A stretch of DNA of 64,000 nt. Source: Amycolatopsis tolypomycina (GTDB lineage: Bacteria; Actinomycetota; Actinomycetes; Mycobacteriales; Pseudonocardiaceae). The stretch covers positions 5,580,001 to 5,644,000 of the forward strand of contig NZ_FNSO01000004.1 in the NCBI RefSeq assembly GCF_900105945.1. Direction: 5' to 3'. Below, one piece after another: positions 34,180 through 43,095 of the stretch. The first letter of the stretch is position 1. Every line of letters begins with the position of its first letter. Position numbers and translations under genes: made by a program. The notes under the pieces were generated by a model. That model searched no databases. It saw only the letters and a program-made list of their open reading frames with translations, and was not told where the DNA came from.

Positions 34180-35589
34180 CTAGGGCCCGGCCGGGCCCAC
34201 CCGCCCCGGTGCCACGAAGTCGACCTTCTCGCGCACGCCGCAGTCCGGGCAGCACCAGGTGTCCGGGATCGCCGCCCACGGCGTGCCTGCCGGGAAGCCC
34301 TCCCGCGGGTCGCCGCGCCGCTCGTCGTAGACGTACCCGCAGCCGGGGCACATGCCGCCTTCGGTGGCGTCGCCGTGGGTGTCGGCGATTTCCCGCGAAG
34401 CCGCCGTGACGCGGGTTCCGTAGCGCGCCAGCACCCGGGCCCGCTTGCCGGGCTGGATGTTGGCGCGCGAGATGTCGCCGTCGTAGTGGGCGAGCACCCG
34501 CGGGTCCATCACCCGGCGCCACAGCGGCGGGACGAGCGCCAGCACGATCATGCCGGCGTACCCGGTGGGCAGCACCGGCGACTCGGCGAAGTCGCGCAGC
34601 GTCTGGTAGCGGCGGGTCGGGTTGGCGTGGTGGTCGCTGTGCCGCTGCAGGTGGTAGAGCAGGACGTTCGTGGCGATGTTGTTGGAGTTCCAGCTGTGGC
34701 TGGGGTCGACGCGCTCGTACCGCCGCCGCCCGGGCGCCCCGACCCGCTGCCGCAGCATGCCGTAGTGCTCCATGTAGTTGACGACCTCCAGCAGCGAAAA
34801 CCCGACGACCGCCTGGATCACCAGGTAGGGCAGGACACCCGGGCCGAGCCACACCACCATCGCCGCCCACAGCACCGCGGACATCAGCCACGCGTTGAGC
34901 ACGTCGTTGCCGAGCCGGTAGGGATGGCGGTCACGCCGGGCGTAGCGCTTGCGCTCCAGCCGCCACGCCGACTTCAGCGAACCGAAGACGGTCCGCGGCC
35001 AGAAGCGGTAGAAGCTTTCGCCGACGCGGCTGCTCGCCGGGTCCTCCGGTGTGGCCACGCGGACGTGGTGACCGCGGTTGTGCTCGATGTAGAAGTGCCC
35101 GTACCAGCTCTGCGCGAGCGCGATCTTCGACAGCCAGCGCTCGTGGCTCTCCTTCTTGTGGCCGAGTTCGTGCGCGGTGTTGATGCCGATCCCGCCGACG
35201 CACCCGATCGACACGGCGAGCCCGATCTTGTCGGCCACGGTGAGCTCGCCCCGCGCGATCAGCCAGAACGCGGCCGCGAAGCCGAGGTACTGGACGGGCA
35301 GGAACGCGAAGGTGATCCACCGGTAGTAGCGGTCGTTCTCCAGCCGCGCGATGACGTCGTCGGGCGGGTTGCTCCGGTCCAGCCCGGCGACGAGGTCGAT
35401 CAGCGGCACGATCACCAGGATCACGACCGGCCCGATCCAGAACCAGCCGCCCCACCCGGTGGCGGCGTGCAGCCCGATGGCGAGGAACGCCAGGGAGGGC
35501 ACGACCAGGCCGATCAGCCAGAGGTACCGCTTGCGGTCGCGCCACAGCTCGGTCGAGCCGGCGGGCAGGGTCCCGGTCGCTTCGCTCAT
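34180..35589 (-). CDS. alkB: Alkane 1-monooxygenase fused to rubredoxin
   Basis: A 469-residue integral-membrane diiron hydroxylase. It has the histidine boxes HELGH (140-144), EHNRGHH (169-175) and QRHSDHH (315-321), plus NYMEHYG (271-277). Six hydrophobic spans surround them. From about 410 a rubredoxin domain follows with CPGC (414-417) and CPDC (447-450) for one iron. The natural fusion delivers electrons to the hydroxylase, as in other actinomycete AlkB proteins. It hydroxylates medium or long n-alkanes at the terminal carbon. GGAGGGTGTG precedes the ATG. No separate rubA/rubB follows, consistent with the fusion. Confidence 0.95.
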   Translation of the reverse strand: MSEATGTLPAGSTELWRDRKRYLWLIGLVVPSLAFLAIGLHAATGWGGWFWIGPVVILVIVPLIDLVAGLDRSNPPDDVIARLENDRYYRWITFAFLPVQYLGFAAAFWLIARGELTVADKIGLAVSIGCVGGIGINTAHELGHKKESHERWLSKIALAQSWYGHFYIEHNRGHHVRVATPEDPASSRVGESFYRFWPRTVFGSLKSAWRLERKRYARRDRHPYRLGNDVLNAWLMSAVLWAAMVVWLGPGVLPYLVIQAVVGFSLLEVVNYMEHYGMLRQRVGAPGRRRYERVDPSHSWNSNNIATNVLLYHLQRHSDHHANPTRRYQTLRDFAESPVLPTGYAGMIVLALVPPLWRRVMDPRVLAHYDGDISRANIQPGKRARVLARYGTRVTAASREIADTHGDATEGGMCPGCGYVYDERRGDPREGFPAGTPWAAIPDTWCCPDCGVREKVDFVAPGRVGPAGP

Positions 35590-35710
35590 CACACCCTCCT
35601 TGGCGGCTGAGTGGACATGACGATAGCGGATGTCGAGTCGGCTTGACAATCACTCGGCTGATGTAAAGCACTGCGGCAGCTCGACATCCCGGCCGGACCG
35701 AATCCCGTTT

Positions 35711-36076
35711 TCAGTCGACGAGGTCGTGCGGATCCCGCGCGGCCAGCGCGGCCGCCTCGGAAACCCCCGCGCGCCGGGCGACCCGCCGCCGGGCCCGCAC
35801 CTGCGCCGCGGTCCGGGGCCGGAACTCCGGCGCACGACCGCACCCGCACGGCTCGAAGCCCTCGTACCGCAACCCGGCTTCGACGACCGCCGCGACCGCC
35901 GCCCATCCCGAGCCGTCCCGGCGCGGGGGCGCCGCGAAGTCGTGGCCGGCGAACACCATCGGACGGCGGCACTCCGGGCAGAGGTGCTCCGCGCCGTCCC
36001 AGGCGTGCTTGCCACTCCGCCGGCAAGGCACGCAGACGTAGTGGACCTTGTAGGTCGACTCCGCGTACCGGCACAT
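35711..36076 (-). CDS. Zinc-ribbon protein, uncharacterised
   Basis: A 121-residue protein with two CxxC knuckles in its first 50 residues (VCVPCRR and LCPECRR), framed by VHYVCVPCRRSGKHAW and HLCPECRRPMVFAGHDF. This is a zinc-ribbon common in actinobacterial small proteins. A further CGC follows in PCGCGRAPEF, and the C-terminal helix is basic (RTAAQVRARRRVARRAG). The function is unknown; nucleic-acid or protein binding is likely. The ATG at 36076 follows GGTGGGTGG. The longer open frame upstream has no similarity. Confidence 0.75.
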   Translation of the reverse strand: MCRYAESTYKVHYVCVPCRRSGKHAWDGAEHLCPECRRPMVFAGHDFAAPPRRDGSGWAAVAAVVEAGLRYEGFEPCGCGRAPEFRPRTAAQVRARRRVARRAGVSEAAALAARDPHDLVD

Positions 36077-36499
36077 GCCACCCACCCTATCGGCCACCCC
36101 TTCCGCCGAGGGGACTTCCGGGCACCGCCGGTTCCCTTCTTTCCTCCGCCGTGAACCAGCGAACACACCGATCCGGCGGAATTCACTTTCACCCGTTCGG
36201 CCCAGTGCTCGACAGCGTGAATTCACCCGCACCGCCAGTACCAGAGGAAATGCCGGTAATCACCCCGGAGCAGATGGTAAACGCCGTTCGCCGCCTCGCG
36301 GACGAGTGTCCGCAAGGCGGGCCGCGCCGAACGGCTGTCAGGGGTTCGTGGTAAAAAACGGACCCTGATCGATTCTGCGGCAACACGGAGGGTGAGGCGA
36401 AGACGGGTGACGGCGGCCGCTGTGTCCCATCGTCGTGTCCGCTTCCTCGTCCGGGTCCCCATTCCTCGCCGACCGTCACTCAGGAGTTCGTGAACCGCC
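36077..36499. other. Divergent intergenic region before the conservon
   Basis: About 420 bases without a convincing gene. A frame from an ATG at 36251 (34 residues, MPVITPEQMVNAVRRLADEC...) follows AGAGGAA and reads plausibly, but it is too short and unsupported to call. The region must hold the promoters of the zinc-ribbon gene and of the conservon. Confidence 0.5.
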
Positions 36500-38899
36500 G
36501 TGCTGAACAAAGACCCCAGGGACGAGTCGGACAAGCCGTACGACAAGTCGATCCGCAAAAGGCTGACCAGGACCGTTCTCATTCCCAGTGTGACACTGCT
36601 GGTGCTCTGGATCGCCGTCTCGTCCTACTTCCTCTTCAATGGCGTATACGTCCGGTTGGTCGCGGCTTCCGTCCGTGAGGTCTCCATCCCCGCCGCCACC
36701 GCGCTGGCCGAGTTCCAGAAGGAACGCCAGACCGCGCTGCAGTACCTCGACGACCCGGCACTCGGGCCGGCGCGGCTCCAGCAACAGCAGAAGGCCACCG
36801 ACGAAAAGCTCTCCGCGCTGAAGGACGCCTTCGCCGCGACGATCTCCAACGCGCCGGACGAGATCGCGTCCAAGGTGAACGCGCTGAAGTCCCAGTTCGA
36901 CCAGCTGCCCGTGCTGCGCTCGCAGATCAGCTTCCGCAGCATCGACCGCGCCCAGGTCAACTCCTACTACAACGGCGTGATGGACACCGCGTCCAACCTC
37001 TTCGACACCCAGGCCCGGGTCGTCCCCGACGCCGAGGCGGCCACCGGCGGCATCACGGCGACGTCGGTCTTCCGCGCCGGGGACATGATGTCGCGCGAGA
37101 CGTCGCTGGTCTCGACGGCCTTCGCCGCCGGCACGTTCGCCCCGGACGACTTCGCCCAGTTCGCGCGGCTGTCCGGGATCTACCGCACCCAGCTGGCGCA
37201 GATCGAGCCGTTCCTCGACCCGGGCGTCCGCCAGAAGTACCAGGCGCTGACCGCCGGCACCGCGTGGCGGCAGCTGGCGACCGCCGAAGAGGCGATCGTC
37301 AAGCACGGCCCGTGGGCCGCCGGCGAGCAGAACTCCGTGCCGGTGTCCGAAACGGACTGGCAGAACGCGACGACCCAGGTCGCCCAGGGCCTCAACGACC
37401 TCGCCATCACCCAGGCGGACAAGGTCTCGGCGGCGGCGATCGACGCCGGTGACGCGCAGCTGCGCAACGTCATCATCGGCAGCATCGTCGCCCTGCTCGC
37501 CTCGCTGGCCGCGATCATCGTCGCGGTGCGGGTGTCCCGCTCGCTCGTCGACCGCGCGCTGATGACTCGTCTCGCGCGGCTGCGCAACGACTCGCTCGAC
37601 CTCGCCCGCAACCGGCTGCCGGACATCGTGGAGCGGCTCAAGAGCGGCGAACCCGTCGACCTGACCGAAGAGCTCCCCCGGCTCGACCACGGCCGCGACG
37701 AGATCGGCCAGGTGGCCGAGGCCTTCAACGTCGCCCAGCTGACCGCCGTCAACGCCGCGGCCAGCGAGGCCAAGGCCCGCAGCGGCGTGCACAACGTGTT
37801 CCTCGGCATCGCGCACCGCAACCAGGTGCTGGTCCACCAGCAGCTGCAGATCCTCGACGAGATGGAAGCGCGCGAGGACGACTCGACGCAGCTGGCGGCG
37901 CTGTTCCAGCTCGACCACCTCGCCGCCCGCGCCCGCCGCACCACCGAGAACCTGATCATCCTCGGCGGGAAGCAGCCCGGCCGCCGCTGGCGCAAGCCGG
38001 TGCCGCTGATGGAGGTCCTGCGCGCGGCCGTCTCGGAAACCGAGCAGTACGCCCGGGTCCAGGTCGAGCAGGTGCCCGACGTCGCGATCGTCGGCGCCGC
38101 GGTGGCCGACACGATCCACCTCGTCGCCGAGCTGGTCGACAACGCGACGTCGTTCTCGCCGCCAGGCTCGCCGGTCGAGGTGACCAGCCGGATGGTCGCG
38201 CGCGGCGTCGTCGTCGACGTGTCGGACCAGGGGCTCGGCATGAAGGACGGCGTCCGCGAGTGGGCCAATGCCATGATGGCCGAGGCGCCCGAGTTCGACG
38301 CGATGGCGCTGCGGGCCGACTCCAGCCTCGGCCTGTTCGTGGTCGCGCGGCTGGCGGCCCGGCTCGGCATCACCGTCACCTTCGACCCGTCCCGCTACGG
38401 CGGCCTCCGCGCCACCGTCCTCATCCCCGCCCAGCACCTGGCCGGCGAGCACGCCGACCAGACCGGGGACACCTCGCCGGCCGAGACCACCGCGGTCCTC
38501 GCCCCGGTGGGTGCCCCGGCGCCGCAAGCGGCAGAAAGCTCGCTCCGCACGATGGACTCGCCCAGCTCGTTCAGCGGTCAGATCCCGATGAAGCGAGACA
38601 GCAAGCCGAGGCCGTACCCGGCACGCGCCCTCACCCCGCCCGACGCGCTGCCCTCCGTGCCGGCGGTGACGCCCGAGCCGGCCGCGGCGATCACGCCGGC
38701 CACGGAGGTGAAGCCGACCGACGACCGGCCCCGGCTGCCGCGGCGCGAGCCGCAGCAGAACCTCGTCGCCCAGCTCGAGAAGGAGCCCGACGACAGCGAG
38801 GACGAAGTCGTGGCGCCCGGTGAGGGCACCGCGCGCACGCTCGCGGCGTTCCACAAGGGCACCCGCCGCGGGCGCGGCGGCCCGGACGACGACTCGTAA
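36500..38899 (+). CDS. cvnA: Conservon sensor kinase-like protein (CvnA)
   Basis: A 799-residue membrane sensor. TM1 lies near 28-50 (VLIPSVTLLVLWIAVSSYFLF) and a helical extracytoplasmic NIT-type domain to about 320. TM2 is near 323-345. A HAMP-like region is followed by a divergent kinase core with IAHRNQVLVHQQLQILDEME. The GHKL ATPase N-box is ELVDNATSFSPPGSPVEV (near 543) and the G-box SDQGLGMKDG (near 575). The C-terminal 170 residues are Pro/Ala-rich and disordered. CvnA proteins pass signals to a Ras-like GTPase rather than to a response regulator. GTG start. Confidence 0.92.
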   Translation: MLNKDPRDESDKPYDKSIRKRLTRTVLIPSVTLLVLWIAVSSYFLFNGVYVRLVAASVREVSIPAATALAEFQKERQTALQYLDDPALGPARLQQQQKATDEKLSALKDAFAATISNAPDEIASKVNALKSQFDQLPVLRSQISFRSIDRAQVNSYYNGVMDTASNLFDTQARVVPDAEAATGGITATSVFRAGDMMSRETSLVSTAFAAGTFAPDDFAQFARLSGIYRTQLAQIEPFLDPGVRQKYQALTAGTAWRQLATAEEAIVKHGPWAAGEQNSVPVSETDWQNATTQVAQGLNDLAITQADKVSAAAIDAGDAQLRNVIIGSIVALLASLAAIIVAVRVSRSLVDRALMTRLARLRNDSLDLARNRLPDIVERLKSGEPVDLTEELPRLDHGRDEIGQVAEAFNVAQLTAVNAAASEAKARSGVHNVFLGIAHRNQVLVHQQLQILDEMEAREDDSTQLAALFQLDHLAARARRTTENLIILGGKQPGRRWRKPVPLMEVLRAAVSETEQYARVQVEQVPDVAIVGAAVADTIHLVAELVDNATSFSPPGSPVEVTSRMVARGVVVDVSDQGLGMKDGVREWANAMMAEAPEFDAMALRADSSLGLFVVARLAARLGITVTFDPSRYGGLRATVLIPAQHLAGEHADQTGDTSPAETTAVLAPVGAPAPQAAESSLRTMDSPSSFSGQIPMKRDSKPRPYPARALTPPDALPSVPAVTPEPAAAITPATEVKPTDDRPRLPRREPQQNLVAQLEKEPDDSEDEVVAPGEGTARTLAAFHKGTRRGRGGPDDDS

Positions 38900-38952
38900 T
38901 CCCCGGCAGCACACAGGAAAGTCCACACAGGAAAGTCAGGGTCTGACGTCGA

Positions 38953-39378
38953 ATGAACGAGTACGGGAACCCCAAACCCGATCTCAACTGGCTGCTTGAC
39001 GACATGGTGAACCGCGTGGTCGGCGCGCAGAACGCCATCGTGCTGTCCGCCGACGGGCTGCTCATCGGCAAGTCGGCCGGGATGAGCAAGGACGACTCGG
39101 ACCAGCTGTCGGCCATCGCCTCCAGCCTGCAGAGCCTCGCCAAGGGGGTGAGCAAGCAGTTCAACCGCGGCCCGGTGCTGCAGAACATGATCGAGATGGA
39201 GCGCGGCTACCTGTTCGTCTCCGCGGCCGGGCAGGGCGCCTGCCTCGCCGTGCTGGCCGCCGACAACGTCGACGTCGAAATGATCGCCTACGAGATGAGC
39301 CGGCTCGTCAAGCGCGTCGGCGACTACATGGCGTCCGCGCCGCGAGAAGCGGCGTCGGTGCTCCGGGAGGCCACATGA
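38953..39378 (+). CDS. cvnB: Conservon roadblock/LC7 protein (CvnB)
   Basis: A 141-residue roadblock/LC7-domain protein: LNWLLDDMVNRVVGAQNAIVLSADGLLIGKSAGMSKDDSDQLSAIASSL and YLFVSAAGQGACLAVLAADNVDVEMIAYEMSRLV. In the MglB/CvnB family these act as GTPase-activating or scaffold partners of the small GTPase encoded three genes along. It starts 53 bases after cvnA and overlaps cvnC by ATGA, so the four genes are one operon. Confidence 0.95.
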   Translation: MNEYGNPKPDLNWLLDDMVNRVVGAQNAIVLSADGLLIGKSAGMSKDDSDQLSAIASSLQSLAKGVSKQFNRGPVLQNMIEMERGYLFVSAAGQGACLAVLAADNVDVEMIAYEMSRLVKRVGDYMASAPREAASVLREAT

Positions 39379-39746
39379 GTGCCGAAGACGGCTGGTACGA
39401 CGAAGCCGCCGGGCCGCTGGTCCGGCCGTACACGATCACCAGCGGCCGGACGCCGGCCGGCACCGCGCGGCTGGACCTGTCGACGCAGGTGATGACCCTG
39501 CGGTCGGAGCAGGAGCCGACCGGGCTGGGCCCGGAGCACGTGGCGATCGTGCAGCTGTGCCGGCACCCGGTCTCGGTCGCCGAGATCGCCGTCTACGTCA
39601 AGATCCCGCTGGGGGTCGTGCGCGTGCTCGTCGGCGACCTGATCGAACGCGGCCTCGTCATCACGCGGTCCCCTGCCCACAACCCGGCGCAGTCGCCGGA
39701 CCTCGAAACTCTCCAGGCGGTTCTCGATGGCCTCATCAAGTACTGA
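39375..39746 (+). CDS. cvnC: Conservon DUF742 protein (CvnC)
   Basis: A 123-residue DUF742 protein. Its family marks are LVRPYTITSGRT near residues 15-30, then a winged-helix-like C-terminal part (VAIVQLCRHPVSVAEIAVYVKIPLGVVRVLVGDLIERGLV). It is the third member of the conserved A-B-C-D set. It is probably an adaptor in the signalling complex. It overlaps cvnB by four and cvnD by 20 bases. Confidence 0.95.
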   Translation: MSAEDGWYDEAAGPLVRPYTITSGRTPAGTARLDLSTQVMTLRSEQEPTGLGPEHVAIVQLCRHPVSVAEIAVYVKIPLGVVRVLVGDLIERGLVITRSPAHNPAQSPDLETLQAVLDGLIKY

Positions 39747-40317
39747 CGGCACCGGGGCCGAGCTGGTCCCCACGCCGGTCAAGATCATCATCGCGGGCGG
39801 GTTCGGCGCCGGGAAGACCACGATGGTCGGTTCGGTCAGCGAGATCCCGCCGCTGACCACCGAAGAGGTGCTCACCGAGGCGAGCGCCGGCATCGACGAC
39901 CTGTCCGGCGTCGAGCGGAAGACGACCACGACCGTCGCGCTGGACTTCGGCCGGATCACCATCTCGCCGCGGCACGTGCTGTACCTGTTCGGGACGCCGG
40001 GCCAGGCGCGCTTCTGGTTCATGTGGGACGACCTGGCCCGCGGCGCGATCGGGACGGTCGTGCTGGTCGACACCCGGCGGTTGGAGACCAGCTTCGCCGC
40101 GATCGACTTCTTCGAGCGCCGGAAGATCCCGTTCGTCGTCGCGGTGAACTGCTTCGACAACGCCCCGCGCTACACCGCCGACGAGATCCGCGAGGCCCTG
40201 GTCGTCCCGGACCGTGTGCCGATCGTCATGTGTGACGCACGCGACCGCGACTCCAGCAAGCTCGCGCTCATCCGGCTCGTCAAGCACGCGATGACCGTGG
40301 TGCCGGCGCGGGTCTGA
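39727..40317 (+). CDS. cvnD: Conservon Ras-like GTPase (CvnD)
   Basis: A 196-residue small GTPase-like protein. The P-loop is GGFGAGKTT (24-32), the switch region TTTTVALDFGRI, and the G3-like LFGTPGQARF. At the base-specificity site it has VNCFDN in place of NKxD, a variation seen in this family. These MglA/CvnD-type proteins act as molecular switches downstream of CvnA and CvnB. The next gene in the same direction starts 162 bases later; a new promoter is likely. Confidence 0.95.
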   Translation: MASSSTDGTGAELVPTPVKIIIAGGFGAGKTTMVGSVSEIPPLTTEEVLTEASAGIDDLSGVERKTTTTVALDFGRITISPRHVLYLFGTPGQARFWFMWDDLARGAIGTVVLVDTRRLETSFAAIDFFERRKIPFVVAVNCFDNAPRYTADEIREALVVPDRVPIVMCDARDRDSSKLALIRLVKHAMTVVPARV

Positions 40318-40416
40318 GACCTGCGCGTTGTCCGCTTTTGTCCGCACTGGACGTCCCCGGTGTCCGTTGTGGCCCTGCGTGGCCGCGACGGGCACCGGCG
40401 TACCCACATGGCCCAA

Positions 40417-40473
40417 TTGACTGGACCACCCGGGTGCAGACTTTTAGTTGAGCAAGCATCCAACTGATAGCAT
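40417..40473 (+). promoter_or_regulatory. Candidate promoter(s) of the prenyltransferase operon
   Basis: This AT-richer stretch lies in a high-GC context. It includes TTGACT at 40417, with a weak -10-like CTTTTAG 18-19 bases on. A second pair is TTGAGC (40448) and TAGCAT (40468-40473). The latter would place the transcript start at or near the GTG of the next gene, which lacks a Shine-Dalgarno sequence, so a leaderless mRNA is possible. Confidence 0.35.
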
Positions 40474-40479
40474 CCGGGC

Positions 40480-41580
40480 GTGACGAGTCGCGTGCCCGAG
40501 TTTCCTGAATATATAAGGGAAAACTATCCGGCACAGGGTCGTCTCTTCGGCGATTTCCTGTGCGGCATGTGGTCCACCGCGTGCGATGCGCTGGATGTCC
40601 CGGTGGAGCAGTCCGTCCGGACCACCCGGATGCTGCGGTCCCTGCTGCCGACGTGGGCGCACGAGCGGATCGGCCCGGTCCCCGCCCAGCCGTCCTATGT
40701 GGCGGACGACGGCTTCCCGGCGGAGATGTCGGTCAACTGGTCCGGCGCGCGGCCGGAGCTGCGGGTGCTGTTCGACAGCCTCGACCACGAGGTGGTCTGG
40801 CCTGGTGAGAGCGTTTTCCGCAGCCGGCGCCTCGACCACGTCCGCGAGACGTTCACCCCGCGCGCGGGCCGGCCGTCACCGGCGCCGCTGTGGCACTCGA
40901 TCGCCTGGCGGCCCCCGTCCGAGGTCGTCCACAAGACGTACTTCGGGCTGTACTCCTGGCCGCACGCGCACCGCGAGGCCGCCGTGGCCGAAGCCATGGC
41001 GCGACTGGGCATGGCCGAAGCCTGGGACGACACCCGGCGCCGTGTCGAAACCGTCGAAGGCGACCGCGAAATCGAGTTCTTCGCCGTCGACCTGACCGAC
41101 GACGCGCAGGCCCGCGTCAAGATCTACTACCGCAACCACGGGGCCGGGCTCGCGGAGGTCGAGCGCGTCGCCGCCGTCGCGCGGAACCACGACCCGGCCC
41201 GGGCGCGGGCCGCCTACCGGACGCTGGCCGGCGCGGGCGCGGACGCCGGTGAGGCGGCGCTGAGCTGCCTGGCCTTCCGGTCCGGTGTGGACCGCGCCGC
41301 CGAGTCCACGACGTACCTGCGGCTGCCCGCGCTGGCGCCCGACGACCGCGAAGCCGTGGAGCGCACGGCCACGCTGCTGCACGGCGAAGGCGTCGACCCC
41401 GGCCGGTTCCGCACCCTCGCCGCCGCGCTGGCCCCCGGGCCGCCGGGCGACGCACGGGGCGTGCTGGAACTGGTGAGCTTCCGCGCGGCGGGCCGCCGCG
41501 GCGACGTGACCACGTACTTCCGGTTCCCGGTCTTCGACCGGCCGGCCCCCGCCCCGCTTTCGCCCGTCGACCTCGGATGA
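40480..41580 (+). CDS. DMATS-type (ABBA-fold) aromatic prenyltransferase
   Basis: A 366-residue protein. The spaced motifs of dimethylallyltryptophan synthase-type enzymes can be read. An acidic residue is in AEMSVNWS (E82), and Arg95 in ELRVLFDS, corresponding to the residues that hold the indole N-H and diphosphate. Then come KTY (152-154), RVKIY (212-216), and two late tyrosines in STTYLRLP (279) and TTYFRFP (346). KxY and RxKxY are the diphosphate-binding strands of this barrel. The enzyme should attach an isoprenoid to an indole or other aromatic. No NRPS or tryptophanase is adjacent, so the acceptor is unknown. The GTG at 40480 may be leaderless. It overlaps the next gene by ATGA. Confidence 0.75.
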   Translation: MTSRVPEFPEYIRENYPAQGRLFGDFLCGMWSTACDALDVPVEQSVRTTRMLRSLLPTWAHERIGPVPAQPSYVADDGFPAEMSVNWSGARPELRVLFDSLDHEVVWPGESVFRSRRLDHVRETFTPRAGRPSPAPLWHSIAWRPPSEVVHKTYFGLYSWPHAHREAAVAEAMARLGMAEAWDDTRRRVETVEGDREIEFFAVDLTDDAQARVKIYYRNHGAGLAEVERVAAVARNHDPARARAAYRTLAGAGADAGEAALSCLAFRSGVDRAAESTTYLRLPALAPDDREAVERTATLLHGEGVDPGRFRTLAAALAPGPPGDARGVLELVSFRAAGRRGDVTTYFRFPVFDRPAPAPLSPVDLG

Positions 41581-42230
41581 ACCACCCTAAGGAGCAGATC
41601 GTGACCGAGCAGGACGTCGAGCGCGTCGCCCGCCACAACGAGCGGCGGCAACGGGAGTACGAAGCGTCGGACCTGATCCGGCTGCTGACCGACGAGAACA
41701 CCACCGCCGAGACGAAGAAGGCGGTGCTCACGTACCTGCAGCCGTGGTCGAACGCGTTCCAGCGGATGATCAGCGCCCGGGTGACCTTCGAGAGCGACCC
41801 GCAGCTGCGCGCGCTCGCGTGCGAGCACCAGGCCGAAGAGGTCGGCCACGACAGGATCCTGGCCCGCAGCCGCGCGGACGACCGGGAACTGGTGTGGGAC
41901 CCGGTGATCGAGATGGGCGCCTCCTGGTTCGTCGACCAGTTCACGATCCTGCCCGGAGTGCAGCGCGCGGTCCTGGCGCACCTGGCCCTGGAGGCGGGCA
42001 GCCTGGTGTTCAGCCAGGCCGGCACGAAGGCGTTCCCCGACGACGAATACTTCGAGCTGCACGACGAAGCCGACGTCGAGCACCTCGAGATGGGCTACGA
42101 GGTGCTGCGGGGCCGCAGCGACTGGACGCCGGAGGCGGTGATCGAGGTGCTGGACCGGGCGTGGCAGGTGATCGGCGTGGTTTCCGACCGCATCGCCGAG
42201 TGCGCCCGCCGCGATACGGTGGCGGCATGA
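41577..42230 (+). CDS. Heme-oxygenase-fold diiron oxidase-like (HDO) protein
   Basis: A 217-residue, all-helical protein. Potential iron ligands are in CEHQAEEVGHDR (H84, E87/E88, H91), in LALEAG (E139) and in LHDEADVEHLEMG (H162, D166, H169). This arrangement of a Glu/His helix followed by Hx3DxxH resembles heme-oxygenase-like diiron oxidases and iron-containing redox enzymes. These enzymes use O2 for N-oxygenation, decarboxylation or C-C cleavage. Heme oxygenase or TenA function is unlikely because the key residues differ. It is translationally coupled to the prenyltransferase and to the next gene (both by ATGA), so it probably acts on the same metabolite. Confidence 0.65.
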   Translation: MNHPKEQIVTEQDVERVARHNERRQREYEASDLIRLLTDENTTAETKKAVLTYLQPWSNAFQRMISARVTFESDPQLRALACEHQAEEVGHDRILARSRADDRELVWDPVIEMGASWFVDQFTILPGVQRAVLAHLALEAGSLVFSQAGTKAFPDDEYFELHDEADVEHLEMGYEVLRGRSDWTPEAVIEVLDRAWQVIGVVSDRIAECARRDTVAA

Positions 42231-43048
42231 CGACCACCGAACCGGCGGTCGCGGCCCGCGAAATCGCCGTCGAGGCCGCGCACGCCTACCAGGAAGCGTT
42301 GGGAGAGCGCCTGATCGGCGCGTACCTGCTGGGCAGCCTGGCCTACGGCGGCTACTCCGCGGCCGCGAGCGACATCGACCTGGCCCTCGTCCTCACCGAA
42401 GCCGGCGACGACGTCCGTTCGGCAGTCGAAGCCACGACGGCGGCGCTGCAGGAGCGAAGCCCGTTGCACCGCAAGCTTTCGGTGTTCTGGGCGTCGTTGC
42501 CGGCGTTGCGCGAGGGCCGGGAAGACGGCCGGTTCCCGGCCCTGGACCGCCTGCAGCTCGCCGACGACGGCCGGGTGCTGGTCGGTTCGGATGTCCGCGC
42601 GGAGGTGGCTCGCCCCGAGGCGGCGGAGCTGTTGCTGGAGAGCGCGGGGTTCGCGATCGCGGTCCTGGCGACGGACGAGGTGACAGCCGAGTTCACGGCG
42701 CCGAAGCGGCTGCTGGTGGACAAGGTGTGGTTCACCAAGGCGGTGCTGTTCCCGGTGCGGTTCCTGTATTCGGGCACGACCCCGACGGGCCGCGCGGCGA
42801 ACAACGACGAAGCGATCGAGTGGTACCTGGCGCAGCCGGACGCCCCGGCGGCGTCGCTGGTCCGGCTGGCACAGCGGGTCCGCGCGGGTCACCAGCTCGA
42901 GCCCGCCGAAGTGGAGCCCGAGCTGGCGGCGGGGCTGGTTCCGCTGTACCGGTACTACATCGAGGCGGAATCCCGCCGCCTTCGGGAAACCGGCGCACCG
43001 CAGGAACTGGTCGACGCCTTCGCCGGCTGGGACAAGCGGCTGGGGTGA
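42227..43048 (+). CDS. Nucleotidyltransferase-fold protein
   Basis: A 273-residue protein with a Pol-beta-type nucleotidyltransferase N-terminus: LLGSLAYGGYSAAASDIDLALVL gives the GS motif (36-37) and DxD (49 and 51). The third carboxylate is not evident, since RKLSVFW stands where a strand with Asp/Glu is expected. The C-terminal half is helical, as in aminoglycoside or kanamycin nucleotidyltransferases and DUF4111-like proteins. It may adenylylate a small molecule or be inactive. It is the last gene of the coupled three-gene operon, followed by a terminator-like hairpin. Confidence 0.82.
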   Translation: MTTTEPAVAAREIAVEAAHAYQEALGERLIGAYLLGSLAYGGYSAAASDIDLALVLTEAGDDVRSAVEATTAALQERSPLHRKLSVFWASLPALREGREDGRFPALDRLQLADDGRVLVGSDVRAEVARPEAAELLLESAGFAIAVLATDEVTAEFTAPKRLLVDKVWFTKAVLFPVRFLYSGTTPTGRAANNDEAIEWYLAQPDAPAASLVRLAQRVRAGHQLEPAEVEPELAAGLVPLYRYYIEAESRRLRETGAPQELVDAFAGWDKRLG

Positions 43049-43053
43049 AGCCG

Positions 43054-43089
43054 GATCCGGCGGCGTGCGGGGAAGCACACCGCCGGATC
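43054..43089. terminator. Hairpin between convergent nucleotidyltransferase and SdrD_B genes
   Basis: GATCCGGCGGCGTGC (43054-43068) pairs with 43075-43089 across a 6-base loop with a single mismatch. It sits between facing stop codons at 43048 and 43096 and would stop both transcripts. Confidence 0.8.
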
Positions 43090-43095
43090 GTCAGC

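Noticed and set aside
36251..36355. A 34-residue small gene before the conservon
   Set aside because: It has a fair ribosome-binding site but no similarity, and the sequence around it looks like promoter region. I noted it but did not call it.
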